A DNA stretch of 64,000 nt from Sabulicella rubraurantiaca (GTDB lineage Bacteria; Pseudomonadota; Alphaproteobacteria; Acetobacterales; Acetobacteraceae). The DNA lies in contig NZ_JAFEUU010000002.1 of NCBI RefSeq assembly GCF_017355885.1, positions 518,060 to 582,059 on the forward strand. The letters run 5' to 3'. The notes below the pieces were generated by a model. It worked only from the letters and a program-made list of their open reading frames with translations. It had not been told where the DNA came from and did no database searches. The position numbers and the translations under genes are program-made. Below are positions 9,204-18,435 of this stretch, piece after piece. Numbering within the stretch: position 1 is the first letter of the stretch; every line of letters begins with the position of its first letter.

Positions 9204-9292
9204 AGCGTAATCTTGTTGATGTCGGACAGGCAAGACTTGGCAGTTTAGGAGAAATGCCGGATTTTCCGGCGGCTTTGACGGGAGAACGGGCG

Positions 9293-9895
9293 ATGCAGCT
9301 CAGGATCAACATGAAGGATGTGGTATCGGGATTATTCCTGGTCCTCCTCGCCCTGATTGGACTTTGGCTGAATCAGGATCACAGCCTTGGCTCGGCACGG
9401 CGCATGGGGCCAGGCTACATGCCTATGCTGGTGTTCTGGATCCAGGTCGGGCTGGGCACGGCGGTGACATTGATCGGCCTGTTCAGCGGGCCCGATCCGC
9501 TGGAGAAGTGGACCGGCCTGGATGCGGCCTCGCTCGCCCTCGGCGTGGCAGCCGGCTTCATCACCTGGGCCATCGCCACCAACCTGGGCCCCTTCTTCTC
9601 GCAGACCTATAATGGCGTCGGACTGGGCGTGCTGGTCGGGATGCTCGTCGTCTCCTGGTCGGCCGGGTGGCGCAAGATCGGGCTGATCTGCGCATCCATG
9701 GCCGTGTTCGCCCTTCTGCTGGAGAAGTTTGGCTTCTTTGCGGCACTGACCGGGATTATCCTCGTCGCGTCGATGGCGGAGCGCACGCACACGGTGCGTG
9801 GCGTGGCCGGCATGCTCGTCTTCCTGCTGGCGCTCTGCTGGTGGGTCTTCATCTACGAGCTCGACATCCGCGTAAACCTGTGGCCGCAGTTCTGA
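9293..9895 (+). CDS. Tripartite tricarboxylate transporter small membrane subunit, TctB family
   Basis: The small four- to five-helix membrane subunit of a TTT transporter, about 200 residues. Hydrophobic stretches include VVSGLFLVLLALIGLWL near the start, LVGMLVVSW, and VRGVAGMLVFLLALCWWVFIYEL at the end. The RMGPGYMPMLVFWI segment is typical of TctB. The ATG is chosen because GGAGAA lies six bases before it; another in-frame ATG 39 bases upstream has its purine box only one base away. It is 24 bases ahead of the TctA gene. Confidence 0.87.
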   Translation: MQLRINMKDVVSGLFLVLLALIGLWLNQDHSLGSARRMGPGYMPMLVFWIQVGLGTAVTLIGLFSGPDPLEKWTGLDAASLALGVAAGFITWAIATNLGPFFSQTYNGVGLGVLVGMLVVSWSAGWRKIGLICASMAVFALLLEKFGFFAALTGIILVASMAERTHTVRGVAGMLVFLLALCWWVFIYELDIRVNLWPQF

Positions 9896-9919
9896 CGGCG
9901 CGATAGGGACAAGGCGACC

Positions 9920-11422
9920 ATGGAACTCCTCATCGACAATCTGGCGCACGGATTCAGCGTCGCGCTCTCGCTCAAGAACCTGTCATTCGCTCTGCTCGGC
10001 GCGCTGATCGGCACGGCCATTGGCGTGCTGCCGGGCATCGGTCCGGTGGCGACGATCTCGCTGCTGCTGCCCATCACCTTCGGGCAGGAGGCGACGACCG
10101 CCATCATCATGCTGGCCGGCATCTATTACGGCGCACAGTATGGCGGCTCGACCACGGCCATCCTGCTGAACTTGCCCGGCGAGGTATCGTCCGTTGTGAC
10201 GACGCTCGAGGGCTACAAGATGGCTCGCAACGGGCGCGCCGGCGCGGCGCTGGCCACGGCGGCGCTCGGCTCCTTCTTCGCCGGCTCGGTGGCCACCATC
10301 CTCGTCGCCGCCTCCGGCCCGCTGCTGACGCAGATTGCCCTGTCCTTCGGGCCCGCGGACTACTTCTCGCTCATGCTCCTCGGCCTCGTGATCGCCTGCG
10401 TGCTTGCGCAGGGCTCGATCCTGAAGGCCATCGGCATGGTGGTGGTGGGCGTGGCGCTCGGCCTCGTCGGCACGGACGTGCAGACCGGCCAGCAGCGCTT
10501 CACCTTCGGCATCCCCGAGCTGTCGGACGGCCTCGGCTTCGCCGCCATCGCGATGGGCATGTTCGGCATCGCCGAGATCATCCTGAACCTCGAGCGTCCT
10601 GAGGCGCGCGAGGTGCTGAAGACCGAGGTCGGCAAGCTGTGGCTGACCAAGGACGAGTTCAAGCGCGCCACGCCTTCGGTGCTGCGCGGCACTCTGCTCG
10701 GCTCCGCGCTTGGCATCCTGCCGGGCGGCGGCGCGTCGCTCGCGGCCTTCGGCGCCTACATGATGGAACGCAAGATGAGCCGGGGCCGCCACATGTTCGG
10801 CCAGGGCGCCATCGAGGGCGTTGCCGGTCCGGAGGCGGCGAACAACGCTGCGGCGCAGACCTCCTTCATCCCGCTGCTGACGCTGGGCATCCCGTCCAAC
10901 GCCGTGATGGCGCTGATGGTGGGCGCGCTGATCATCCAGGGCATCCAGCCCGGCCCGCGCATGGTGGAGGCGCAGCCCGACCTGTTCTGGGGCCTCATCG
11001 CCTCCATGTGGATCGGCAACGTGATGCTGCTGGTCATCAACCTCCCGATGATCGGGATGTGGGTGAAGCTGCTGCAGGTGCCTTACAAGTACCTCTACCC
11101 GGCGATCCTCGTCTTCTGCTCGATCGGCGTGTACTCCATCAACAACAACGTCTTCGACGTCTACACGACCATCCTCTTCGCGGTGTTCGGGTACATGTGC
11201 TCGAAGCTGAAGATGGAGCCGGCGCCGCTGCTGATTGGCTTCGTGCTCGGCCCGATGATGGAGGAGCACCTGCGCCGCGCCATGCTGCTGTCGCGCGGCG
11301 ACTGGATCGTGTTCTTGGAGCGGCCGATCTCGGCCACGATGCTCGGCATCGCGGCCTTCGCCCTGGCGCTGATGCTCCTGCCCAACATGCGCAAGAGCAA
11401 GGACGCCGCGATGGCGGGCTGA
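9920..11422 (+). CDS. Tripartite tricarboxylate transporter large permease, TctA family
   Basis: The 500-residue large permease subunit of a TTT secondary transporter. Family blocks are clear: LLGALIGTAIGVLPGIGPVATISLLLP at the N-terminus, YYGAQYGGSTTAILLNLPGE, the internal repeat LGSALGILPGGGASLAAF, and PEAANNAAAQTSFIPLLTLGIPSNAVMALM. About a dozen membrane segments can be seen. It works with the TctB-like protein and the receptor upstream to drive Na+- or H+-coupled uptake of an organic acid. A strong intrinsic terminator follows, closing the three-gene operon. Confidence 0.94.
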   Translation: MELLIDNLAHGFSVALSLKNLSFALLGALIGTAIGVLPGIGPVATISLLLPITFGQEATTAIIMLAGIYYGAQYGGSTTAILLNLPGEVSSVVTTLEGYKMARNGRAGAALATAALGSFFAGSVATILVAASGPLLTQIALSFGPADYFSLMLLGLVIACVLAQGSILKAIGMVVVGVALGLVGTDVQTGQQRFTFGIPELSDGLGFAAIAMGMFGIAEIILNLERPEAREVLKTEVGKLWLTKDEFKRATPSVLRGTLLGSALGILPGGGASLAAFGAYMMERKMSRGRHMFGQGAIEGVAGPEAANNAAAQTSFIPLLTLGIPSNAVMALMVGALIIQGIQPGPRMVEAQPDLFWGLIASMWIGNVMLLVINLPMIGMWVKLLQVPYKYLYPAILVFCSIGVYSINNNVFDVYTTILFAVFGYMCSKLKMEPAPLLIGFVLGPMMEEHLRRAMLLSRGDWIVFLERPISATMLGIAAFALALMLLPNMRKSKDAAMAG

Positions 11423-11447
11423 ACCCCCGCCACGACGGAGCCCAACC

Positions 11448-11490
11448 AAGGGGCGCCGCGGGACCTCCCCGCGGCGCCCCTTCCTTTTGA
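11448..11490 (+). terminator. Intrinsic terminator of the TTT operon
   Basis: A perfect 15-base stem (arm AAGGGGCGCCGCGGG at 11448-11462, complementary arm at 11468-11482) with a five-base loop, followed by CCTTTTG. It lies 25 bases after the tctA stop. Confidence 0.85.
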
Positions 11491-11550
11491 GCATGCGCAA
11501 GGTGCAGGGTCCCGCGATGTGGGACAGGACCAGCTGAGGAGGCCCCGCCC

Positions 11551-11709
11551 ATGCCCATGCTGATCCGCCTGATCCTCGCCGCTGCCGGCGCGCTTGCCAC
11601 ACTGCTGGTGCCGCCGCTTTCCGCGCTCCACCCCGTGCTGCAGGGCATGACGGCGCTGCTTCTCGTGGCCGTCCTGGTCCTGGTCTTCGCCCTGATCAGC
11701 CGTCGCTGA
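11551..11709 (+). CDS. Small hydrophobic membrane protein, 52 residues
   Basis: A short frame between the TTT terminator and the antiporter gene, starting MPMLIRLILAAAGALATLL. It has two hydrophobic segments, about residues 4-22 and 33-49, separated by PPLSALHPVLQGM, and ends in the basic SRR, which fits a two-helix membrane protein. A GAGGAGG box lies eight bases before the ATG, good support for translation. The function is unknown; possibly it is co-expressed with the antiporter 33 bases downstream. The family is not recognised. Confidence 0.55.
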   Translation: MPMLIRLILAAAGALATLLVPPLSALHPVLQGMTALLLVAVLVLVFALISRR

Positions 11710-11742
11710 CATTCCCGCGCGGGGTGGCTATCCTCCCGCGCG

Positions 11743-13311
11743 ATGGCGATTCTGCAGGCCGTGCTGGGGCTGATGGCGGCCTGCATCCTGCTCGCGCTGC
11801 TGGCGCGGGCGTTGCGGCTTCCCTACGCCGTGGTGCTGATCCTGGCCGGCATGGCGCTGGCCTTCGCCCCTGGCGTGCCTCGCATCGCGCTGGATCCGGA
11901 ACTGGCGCTGGCCTTTTTCCTGCCGCCGCTGCTGATGGGCAGCGCCTACCGCACGGACTGGCAGGCCTTTCGCCGCAATCTGCGCCCTATCCTGCTGCTC
12001 GCCGTGGGCTGCGTCGTCTTCACCGCCTTTGCGCTGGGTGCCGTGGCGCGGCTGCTGGTCCCCGACCTACCCTGGGCGGCGGCGCTGGCGCTGGGCGCCA
12101 TCCTGGCCCCGCCCGACGCGGTGGCCGCCGCCGCCGTGCTGCAAAGGCTGAACCTGCCGCGCCGCATCGTCACCGTCCTGGAGGGCGAGAGCCTGGTGAA
12201 CGACGCGTCCGCCCTCGTGCTCTATCGCCTCGCCATCGTGGCCGCAACGGCGGGAAGCTTGTCGCCCGCGGCGGCGGTCGGCTCCTTCCTGCTGCTGGGC
12301 GGGGGCGGGATCCTGGTGGGCTATGCCGTCGCACGCTTCACCGGCTGGGCGCTGCGGCAGCTGGAGGACACGCTGCTGGAAACCGCGCTGTCCTTCCTCG
12401 CCGCCTTCGCCTCCTTCCTGCTGGCCGAGGAGCTGGGGCTTTCGGGCGTCATGGCGACCGTCACCTGCGGCATCTGGCTCGGCCGCGCCGCGCATCGCGT
12501 CTACTCCGCCCGCACACGGCTGGAAGCGCGGGCGGTGTGGGACTTCGTCGAATTCGCCCTCACCTCGCTCGTCTTCATCCTGATCGGGCTGCAGGTGAAC
12601 GCCATCCTGTCCGACCTGCAGGGGCGCGGCACTTTCGAATTGGCAGGGTTGGCACTGGCCATCTCCCTCGCCCTCATCGCGCTCCGGTTCCTATGGGTGT
12701 TCCCGGCCGCCCTGCTGGCCAGGCTTCTCCCAGCCTTTTGGCGCGACCAGCCCGACCTGCCCTGGCAGCAGGTCTTCGTTCTTGGGTGGTCCGGAATGCG
12801 CGGCGTGGTGTCGTTGGCCGTCGCCCTGGCCCTGCCCATCGGCTTCCCCGAGCGTGACCTGCTGGTCTTCCTCGCCTTCTGCGCCATCCTCGCCACGCTG
12901 GTGGTGCAGGGCACGACGCTGGAATGGGTGATTCGCCGCCTCCGCCTCACCGTGCCACCCCCGCCCGACGGGCTCGCGCCGGAGGAGGCGACGGCGCGCC
13001 AACTCGCGGCCCAGGCACGGCTGCGTACCATCGAAGAGCGGTTGCGCGACGAGTTGTATGGCGCCATCGCCGCGGACCTCCTGCCCGAATACCGGGACCG
13101 CCACGCCCATCTAGAGCGGGTCCGACGCGGCGGCGGTGCGGCGCGGGCGGAACGCGCCGCGCGCCGCGCCTTGCGGCTGGAGGCGCTGGAGGCCGCCCGC
13201 GTCGTGCTGCGCCAACGCCATGATGATGGTGAATTGCCGGAGGAGTTCCTGGTGAAGCTGAACGAGGAACTGGACTTGGAGGAAGGCCGGGTGAAGCGCG
13301 CCCTGGGATGA
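11743..13311 (+). CDS. CPA1-family Na+/H+ antiporter
   Basis: A 522-residue cation:proton antiporter of the NhaP/NHE type. It has about 12 membrane helices, with LPYAVVLILAGMALAF near the start, GAILAPPDAVAAAAVLQRL, the ion-binding Asn-Asp in EGESLVNDASALVLYRL, and GWSGMRGVVSLAVALALP. The last 100 residues or so are a charged cytoplasmic tail rich in Arg and Glu, probably a regulatory helix bundle. The stop codon overlaps the next gene's ATG by four bases, so it is coupled to a large helicase gene, which is an unusual partner. Confidence 0.9.
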   Translation: MAILQAVLGLMAACILLALLARALRLPYAVVLILAGMALAFAPGVPRIALDPELALAFFLPPLLMGSAYRTDWQAFRRNLRPILLLAVGCVVFTAFALGAVARLLVPDLPWAAALALGAILAPPDAVAAAAVLQRLNLPRRIVTVLEGESLVNDASALVLYRLAIVAATAGSLSPAAAVGSFLLLGGGGILVGYAVARFTGWALRQLEDTLLETALSFLAAFASFLLAEELGLSGVMATVTCGIWLGRAAHRVYSARTRLEARAVWDFVEFALTSLVFILIGLQVNAILSDLQGRGTFELAGLALAISLALIALRFLWVFPAALLARLLPAFWRDQPDLPWQQVFVLGWSGMRGVVSLAVALALPIGFPERDLLVFLAFCAILATLVVQGTTLEWVIRRLRLTVPPPPDGLAPEEATARQLAAQARLRTIEERLRDELYGAIAADLLPEYRDRHAHLERVRRGGGAARAERAARRALRLEALEAARVVLRQRHDDGELPEEFLVKLNEELDLEEGRVKRALG

Positions 13312-16300
13312 GCATCGCCCCTGCCCTGGAGGAGGCGCGCCGCGCCCTACTGGATCTTTCCACGCGCAACCGCATGCTCTCCCTGCCCGGCGAGGCGCGG
13401 GGCCGGCGCGTGCTGCGGCTGGAAGGCGACCCCGCCGCCGCGCTGGCGCGGCTCGAAGCCGGTGACGCCATCGCCTTCGGCCCATCTGCCCCCTTCCGTA
13501 CCGCCCTGCCGGCCAAGGAGCTGGAAACGCGGCTGCGCGGCATCGCCGCCGATGCGCGGGCGGCACGGGAGGAAACCGGCGTCGCCTCCCTCTTCCTGGC
13601 CTTCGGCACGCTGCACTGGCGCGACACCCGCACGCCGGAGCGCGAGCGCGAGGCGCCGCTCGCCTTCCTGCCGGTGACACTGACGCGCGAAGGCGTGTCC
13701 TCGCGCTTCCGCCTTCGCCTGGCGCCGGGGGAGCCGCAGGAGAACCTGCCCCTGCGCGAGAAATTCGCCCGCGAGTTGCGGCGCGAACTCCCGCCCTTCG
13801 ACCCCGCCGCGCCGCTGGCCTGGGCCGGGCTGCTGTCCCCGCACTTGCCGGAAGGATGGCGCGTGGAGGAGGGCAGCATCGTCCTGGGCCTATTCGGCCA
13901 TGCGCGCTTCCTGATGTGGCGCGACCTGGACCCGACGCTGCATCCGGGCCTGCTGTCGCACGCCCCGTTGCGCCGCCTGCTCGACCCCGCTCCGCCCACC
14001 GAAACGTCGCCCCCCTTCGAGGATGACGCCGACGTGGACGCCGCCATCCCGGTGGAGCGGCTGGACCATGTCGTGCCAGTGGACGGTTCCCAGGCCCTGG
14101 CGGCGGAGGCGGCGCGGCGGGGCGGAGACCTCGTCATCCAGGGGCCGCCCGGCACGGGCAAGAGCCAGACCATCGTCAACATCCTGGCCCAGGCCATCCT
14201 GGACGGGCGCACGGTGCTGTTCGTCGCGGAAAAGGCGGCGGCGCTGGAGGTGGTGCAGCGCCGCCTGGCCGCGCTGGGCCTCGATCCCGCCATCCTGTCC
14301 CTGCATGACGAGGAAACGGGGCCGCGCGCCGTGCTGGATGCGCTGCGCGAGGCATTGGCGACGCCGCGCCCCGAGCCGATGGACCGCGAGGCGGCGATTG
14401 CCCGGCTGGGCGATTTGCGCGGACGCCTCAACCGCCACGCCGCCGCGATGCGCGACCGCTTCGGCGGCATTCCCGTGCACGAGATCGCGCAGCGCCTCGC
14501 CCTGCTGCGGCAGGACGGCCCGGCACCGCCCTTCCGCCTGGATGGCGCGGAAGCCTGGAGCCCGGCGCGGCGCGACGCGCTGCGTGAGGCGGTGCCCACG
14601 CTCGCGGAACGCGCCGAGGCAGCGCGGGGTCCCTGGGCGGGAACCGTGCCCGCGGAGACGTTGCCCTCCCTTCCACCCCTGATCCGCCGCCTCGCCGCCG
14701 CGTCCGGCTCGGTGGAGGAGGCGCAGCGTGCGGAGGCAGCGGGCGCCCCGCCCTTGCCTGCCGAGACCCTTCCGGCGGTCCGCGCCCTGCTGGCGGACCT
14801 TGAGACGATCGCCCGGGCGCGCGTCGATGCGCGCATCGCCAACCTGGATACGCCGGAGGTGGAGGAGGCGGCCGCGCGGCTGGCGCGCCCCGGCGGGCTG
14901 CTCGGCTTCCTCGATGGCGAGCGCCGCGCAGCCCAGCGCGTGCTGGATGCGGCGCTGCGTGACCCCGCCGCCCTGCCGAGCCTCCTGGCAGCGCGGGAGG
15001 CGATGCGGCGCGTGGCGTCCAGCCCCCTGCCCCGCGACGCCGCCACGCTGCGCGCGGCCCTGGAATGGCACGCAGCGCATGGCGCCACGCCGCCCCTGGA
15101 CGACACCGCGCGCGACGCGCTCGCAGCGGCCCGGGAGGCCTGTGGCGCGCTGGGTCTGCCCCTTTCCGGGCGCTTCGGCGATCTCGCCGCGCGCTTGGCC
15201 ACGCTGGCGGCAGAGACCGACGCGCTGCCCCGCTGGCGCCTGTGGCTGCGCGCGCGGGAGGCGGCGCCGGAACTGGCGCCGCTGGCCGATGCGCTGGCAG
15301 TCGGCACCCTCCCGCCCGAGCAGGCGGAAGCGGGTTTTGAGCGTGCCCTGTTCGAGGCGCTGTGGCGCGCGGCGCTGCGCGCCCATCCGGAACTCGCCGC
15401 CTTTGACGGCACGGCGATGGACCGGCTGGTCGAGTCCTTCCAGGTCGCCGATGCGGCGCGGGTGCGACTCGCGCGACATGAGGCCCTGCTGCGCCACGCC
15501 GAGCGTGCGGCGGCGCTTCGCGGCGGGGCGGAGCCGGCCTCCATGGGCTTCCTGCGCGGCGAGATGGAGCGGCGGCGCGGCCACGCCCCGGTGCGGACCC
15601 TGCTGGCGCGCGGCAGCGCGGCGGTGCGGATGCTCAAGCCCGTGCTGATGATGAGCCCGCTTTCCGTCGCACGCTTCCTCGCTAACCCCCACCACGCCAC
15701 CCAGCCGGGCTTCCCGCTCTTCGACCTCGTGGTGATGGACGAGGCGTCGCAGATCGAGCCGGTGGACGCGCTGGGCGCCATCGCGCGCGGCCGGCACTTC
15801 GTCGTGGTGGGCGACGACCGTCAGATGCCGCCCACGCGCTTCTTCCGCCGCGTAACGGAGGAGGAAGACGAAGCCGAGGCCGAGGAGGAGGCCGACGGTC
15901 CCGCGGCGCGCGACGTGGAAAGCATCCTCGGCCTCGCCGCCGCGCGGGGCGTGCCCAGTGCGCTGCTGCGGTGGCACTACCGCTCGCGCCACGAAAGCCT
16001 GATCGCCACCTCCAACGCCGAGTTCTATGGCGGGCGGCTGCTGGTCCTGCCCTCGCCCCTGCCGCGCTCTCCCGCGCTGGGCCTGACCCTGGTGCGGGTG
16101 GAGGGGCGGTTCCGCGACAGCCACAATGCGGAGGAAGCGCAGGCCGTGGCCGAGGCGGCGATGCGCCATGCGCGCGAGACGCCGGGCGAGTCACTGGGCA
16201 TCGCCGCCTTCGGCATCGGCCAGCGCGACGCCATCATCGCCAAGCTGGAGGCGCTGCGCCGCGACAGCCCGGACACGGAGGCTTTCTTCAGCGCCCACCC

Positions 16301-17465
16301 GCACGAGCCCTTCTTCGTGAAGAACCTGGAGAACGTGCAGGGCGACGAACGCGACGCGATGCTGATCTCCGTCGGCTATGGGCGCGACGCCGATGGGCGC
16401 CTCGCCCTGCGCTTCGGGCCGCTGGCGACGGAGGGTGGCGAAAGGCGGCTCAACGTCCTCATCACCCGGGCACGGCGGCGCTGCATCGTCTTCACCGGCC
16501 TCGCGCCTGAGGAGATCGACCTGTCGCGTGCCGGCGGGCGCGGCGTGGCGGCGCTGCGGGCCTTCCTCACCTTTGCCGCCTCCGAGGACGAGGCCAAGCA
16601 GGCGGAGGCGGCGGACACGCCGCTCGGCGCGCTGGTCGGGCCGGTGCTGCGCGCGGGCGGACTTGAGCCGGTGTCAGGGGTGGGCGCGGGGCGGCTGCGC
16701 GTGGACGTGGCGGCGCGGCGCGACGGGCGCTTCGAATGGGGCATCGAAGCCGACGGGGCCGACTGGTCCGGGCTGCGCTCGGCGCGAGACCGCAGCAATG
16801 GCTGGACCGAGGCGCTGAAATCCATGGGCTGGCGGCTGGCCCAAAGCTGGACCCTCGACTGGCTGGACCGTCCGCGCGAGGCGGAGGAACGGCTGCGCGG
16901 GACGCTTGGCCTCGCCGCTCCGGAAGCGGCGTCGCCCGCCCCGGACGATGCCGGGCTGGCCGCGCCCTACGCGGAGGCGGCGCCGCGCCTCGACGCGCCG
17001 CTCGACGCCCTGCCCTTCGCGCGCCTCGCCGAGGCGGCGGCCGAGGTGGTGGCGGCCGAGGCTCCCATGCCGGAGGAGGCGCTGGCGGAACGGCTGCGCC
17101 TCGCGCGCGGGGAGGCGCCGCTTTCCGCCGTCGAGCGCGCGGCGCTGGCCCAGGCGCTGCGCCTTGCCCGGTCCCTGCACGGGCTCCACGAGGAGGGAGG
17201 GTTCTGGTTCGGCGAGGCGGCGCCCGATTTCCGTCCGCGCGACCGCCGCGCCGCCCTGCCCGCGCTGCGCCGCGCCGCTGCCCTGCATCCGCGCGAGCTG
17301 GAGGCGGCGGCGCGCGCCCTGCTCGAAGCGCGACCGATGACGACGGAGGCCGAGGCGGCGCGCGGCATCGTGCGCATGCTGGGGCTGGAAGCGGGGGCCG
17401 AGGCGGCGGTCGAGGCACGTCTGGCCTTGCTTTCGGGCAACGGGACGCTGCGCTTTCCCGGCTGA
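13308..17465 (+). CDS. DUF4011-type superfamily 1 helicase with a Vsr-like nuclease region
   Basis: A 1385-residue multidomain protein. The N-terminus (RRALLDLSTRNRMLSL) matches the DUF4011 start. The Walker A loop GPPGTGKSQTIVN lies near residue 279, Walker B VVMDEASQIEPVDALG near 804, then GDDRQMPPTRFF, an acidic insert (TEEEDEAEAEEEADG), and motif VI LNVLITRARRRCIVF near 1050. Residues about 1090-1190 resemble the Vsr/MTES_1575 endonuclease fold, with RVDVAARRDG, WGIEADGADW, ARDRSNGW and QSWTLDWL. The C-terminal 100 residues may be a degenerate DUF3320-like helical domain. Relatives are DNA/RNA helicase-nucleases, some of them considered for defence roles; no methylase or other defence partner is adjacent. 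It overlaps the antiporter gene by four bases. Confidence 0.8.
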   Translation: MSIAPALEEARRALLDLSTRNRMLSLPGEARGRRVLRLEGDPAAALARLEAGDAIAFGPSAPFRTALPAKELETRLRGIAADARAAREETGVASLFLAFGTLHWRDTRTPEREREAPLAFLPVTLTREGVSSRFRLRLAPGEPQENLPLREKFARELRRELPPFDPAAPLAWAGLLSPHLPEGWRVEEGSIVLGLFGHARFLMWRDLDPTLHPGLLSHAPLRRLLDPAPPTETSPPFEDDADVDAAIPVERLDHVVPVDGSQALAAEAARRGGDLVIQGPPGTGKSQTIVNILAQAILDGRTVLFVAEKAAALEVVQRRLAALGLDPAILSLHDEETGPRAVLDALREALATPRPEPMDREAAIARLGDLRGRLNRHAAAMRDRFGGIPVHEIAQRLALLRQDGPAPPFRLDGAEAWSPARRDALREAVPTLAERAEAARGPWAGTVPAETLPSLPPLIRRLAAASGSVEEAQRAEAAGAPPLPAETLPAVRALLADLETIARARVDARIANLDTPEVEEAAARLARPGGLLGFLDGERRAAQRVLDAALRDPAALPSLLAAREAMRRVASSPLPRDAATLRAALEWHAAHGATPPLDDTARDALAAAREACGALGLPLSGRFGDLAARLATLAAETDALPRWRLWLRAREAAPELAPLADALAVGTLPPEQAEAGFERALFEALWRAALRAHPELAAFDGTAMDRLVESFQVADAARVRLARHEALLRHAERAAALRGGAEPASMGFLRGEMERRRGHAPVRTLLARGSAAVRMLKPVLMMSPLSVARFLANPHHATQPGFPLFDLVVMDEASQIEPVDALGAIARGRHFVVVGDDRQMPPTRFFRRVTEEEDEAEAEEEADGPAARDVESILGLAAARGVPSALLRWHYRSRHESLIATSNAEFYGGRLLVLPSPLPRSPALGLTLVRVEGRFRDSHNAEEAQAVAEAAMRHARETPGESLGIAAFGIGQRDAIIAKLEALRRDSPDTEAFFSAHPHEPFFVKNLENVQGDERDAMLISVGYGRDADGRLALRFGPLATEGGERRLNVLITRARRRCIVFTGLAPEEIDLSRAGGRGVAALRAFLTFAASEDEAKQAEAADTPLGALVGPVLRAGGLEPVSGVGAGRLRVDVAARRDGRFEWGIEADGADWSGLRSARDRSNGWTEALKSMGWRLAQSWTLDWLDRPREAEERLRGTLGLAAPEAASPAPDDAGLAAPYAEAAPRLDAPLDALPFARLAEAAAEVVAAEAPMPEEALAERLRLARGEAPLSAVERAALAQALRLARSLHGLHEEGGFWFGEAAPDFRPRDRRAALPALRRAAALHPRELEAAARALLEARPMTTEAEAARGIVRMLGLEAGAEAAVEARLALLSGNGTLRFPG

Positions 17466-17488
17466 ATCACCGCGTGCCAAGCTGCGCC

Positions 17489-17896
17489 ATGCCCCGATTC
17501 GCGCAGCAGGTGACGTTCCTCTACGCCGAGGACCCGGAAGCCAGCTGGCGCTTCTACGAAGAGGTGCTGGAGCTTCCCCTCGCGCAGGATCAGGGCTCGT
17601 GCCGCATCTACGAGGCGGCGGAAAGCGGCCGCGCCTTCCTGGGTGTTTGCCGCGCCCGCGCCCCGCGCAGCGAGGAGAATCCGCGCGCCGAAGGCGGCGT
17701 CGTCTTCACCTTCGTCACGCCGGATGTAGAGGCATGGCATGCGCGCCTCGCCGCCAAGGGGGTCGATCTGCCGCCTGCGCCCGAATGGTCGGAGGCGTAT
17801 CGCGTCACGCATTTCTTTCTGCGTGATCCGGCGGGCTACCTGCTGGAGGTGCAGCGCTTCGACCGGCCCGACTGGCCGGAGGCGGCGCGCTCCTAG
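17489..17896 (+). CDS. Glyoxalase/VOC superfamily protein
   Basis: A 135-residue vicinal-oxygen-chelate fold protein: PRFAQQVTFLYAEDPEASWRFYEEVLELPLAQD at the N-terminus, VVFTFVTPDVEAWHARLAAKGVDLP in the second module, and HFFLRDPAGYLLEVQRF at the C-terminus, where the Glu would be a metal ligand. Such proteins serve as lyases, dioxygenases or resistance proteins; no substrate can be assigned. It begins 23 bases after the helicase stop and its 3' end overlaps the convergent MarR gene by three bases. Confidence 0.82.
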   Translation: MPRFAQQVTFLYAEDPEASWRFYEEVLELPLAQDQGSCRIYEAAESGRAFLGVCRARAPRSEENPRAEGGVVFTFVTPDVEAWHARLAAKGVDLPPAPEWSEAYRVTHFFLRDPAGYLLEVQRFDRPDWPEAARS

Positions 17897-18357
17897 CCTG
17901 ACAGCCTTTGCAGCAGCGACAGGAGATGCGCGCGCTCCCCGGCGGAGAGCGGGGCCAGCAGCGCCTCGTTGGCGCGGCGCCCGGCTTCCTTCGCCTCGGC
18001 AAGCAGGTCGTGGCCAAGCGGCGTGACGGACAGGACACGGGTGCGCCGGTCCAACGGGTCATTGGCCACGCGCAGCAGGCCGCGCGCAGCGAGGCGCCGC
18101 ACCACGCCCTGCACCGTCGCCGAATCCATGGCGGCGAGGCGTCCCAGCTGGTTCTGCGTGGCGCGCCCGGCTTCGGAAAGCCGCAGCAGCGCGGCGAATT
18201 GCGGCCCGGTGAGGCCATGGCCCGCGGCGCATTCGCCGAAGAGCGCCTGGTATCGCTGATGGGCGCGCCGAAGCAGGTGCCCCGCCGAGGCGTCGAGGCG
18301 ATAGGCCCGTTCGGGCACCGCGCCCGCAGGCGCGATCAGGTCGAGGATCTCGCTCAT
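17893..18357 (-). CDS. MarR-family transcriptional regulator
   Basis: A 154-residue winged-helix repressor-type protein. The DNA-binding core runs GLTGPQFAALLRLSEAGRATQNQLGRLAAMDSATVQGVVRRLAARGLL, with wing residues in NDPLDRRTRVLSVTPLG. A GTG one codon upstream is an alternative start. It is divergent from the TRAP operon, with several inverted repeats in the shared 163-base region, so it probably controls that operon and itself in response to an aromatic or related ligand. That regulatory link is an inference from position. Confidence 0.88.
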   Translation of the reverse strand: MSEILDLIAPAGAVPERAYRLDASAGHLLRRAHQRYQALFGECAAGHGLTGPQFAALLRLSEAGRATQNQLGRLAAMDSATVQGVVRRLAARGLLRVANDPLDRRTRVLSVTPLGHDLLAEAKEAGRRANEALLAPLSAGERAHLLSLLQRLSG

Positions 18358-18382
18358 CACGGTCCCGGCTTCGTCGCGTCTG

Positions 18383-18435
18383 GTTGCGCCGCAACAGCTG
18401 GCGAGTCAAGCGCCAGATGCATTGCGGGATTGCAA
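18383..18435. promoter_or_regulatory. Cluster of inverted repeats in the marR-TRAP divergent promoter region
   Basis: Three repeats lie between the marR start and the TRAP receptor gene: GTTGCG-C-CGCAAC at 18383-18395 (13 bases), CTGGCG-N7-CGCCAG at 18398-18416, and a TTGC...GCAA pair at 18422-18435. The TTGC/GCAA arms are typical of MarR-type operators. The first site is about 25 bases upstream of the marR start, suited to autorepression. Confidence 0.45.

Noticed and set aside
9256..9270. A hairpin (GCCGGA-TTT-TCCGGC) before the TctB gene
   Set aside because: It is only 15 bases long with no T-tract and lies within the leader; there is too little to assign a role.
9254..9292. An extended N-terminus of the TctB protein
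   Set aside because: The upstream ATG has its purine box one base away, while the inner ATG has GGAGAA at normal distance.
12947..15781. A 944-codon open frame opposite the antiporter and helicase genes
   Set aside because: It is Ser/Arg/Ala-rich, the typical composition of antisense frames in GC-rich DNA, and it lies over well-supported coding sequence.
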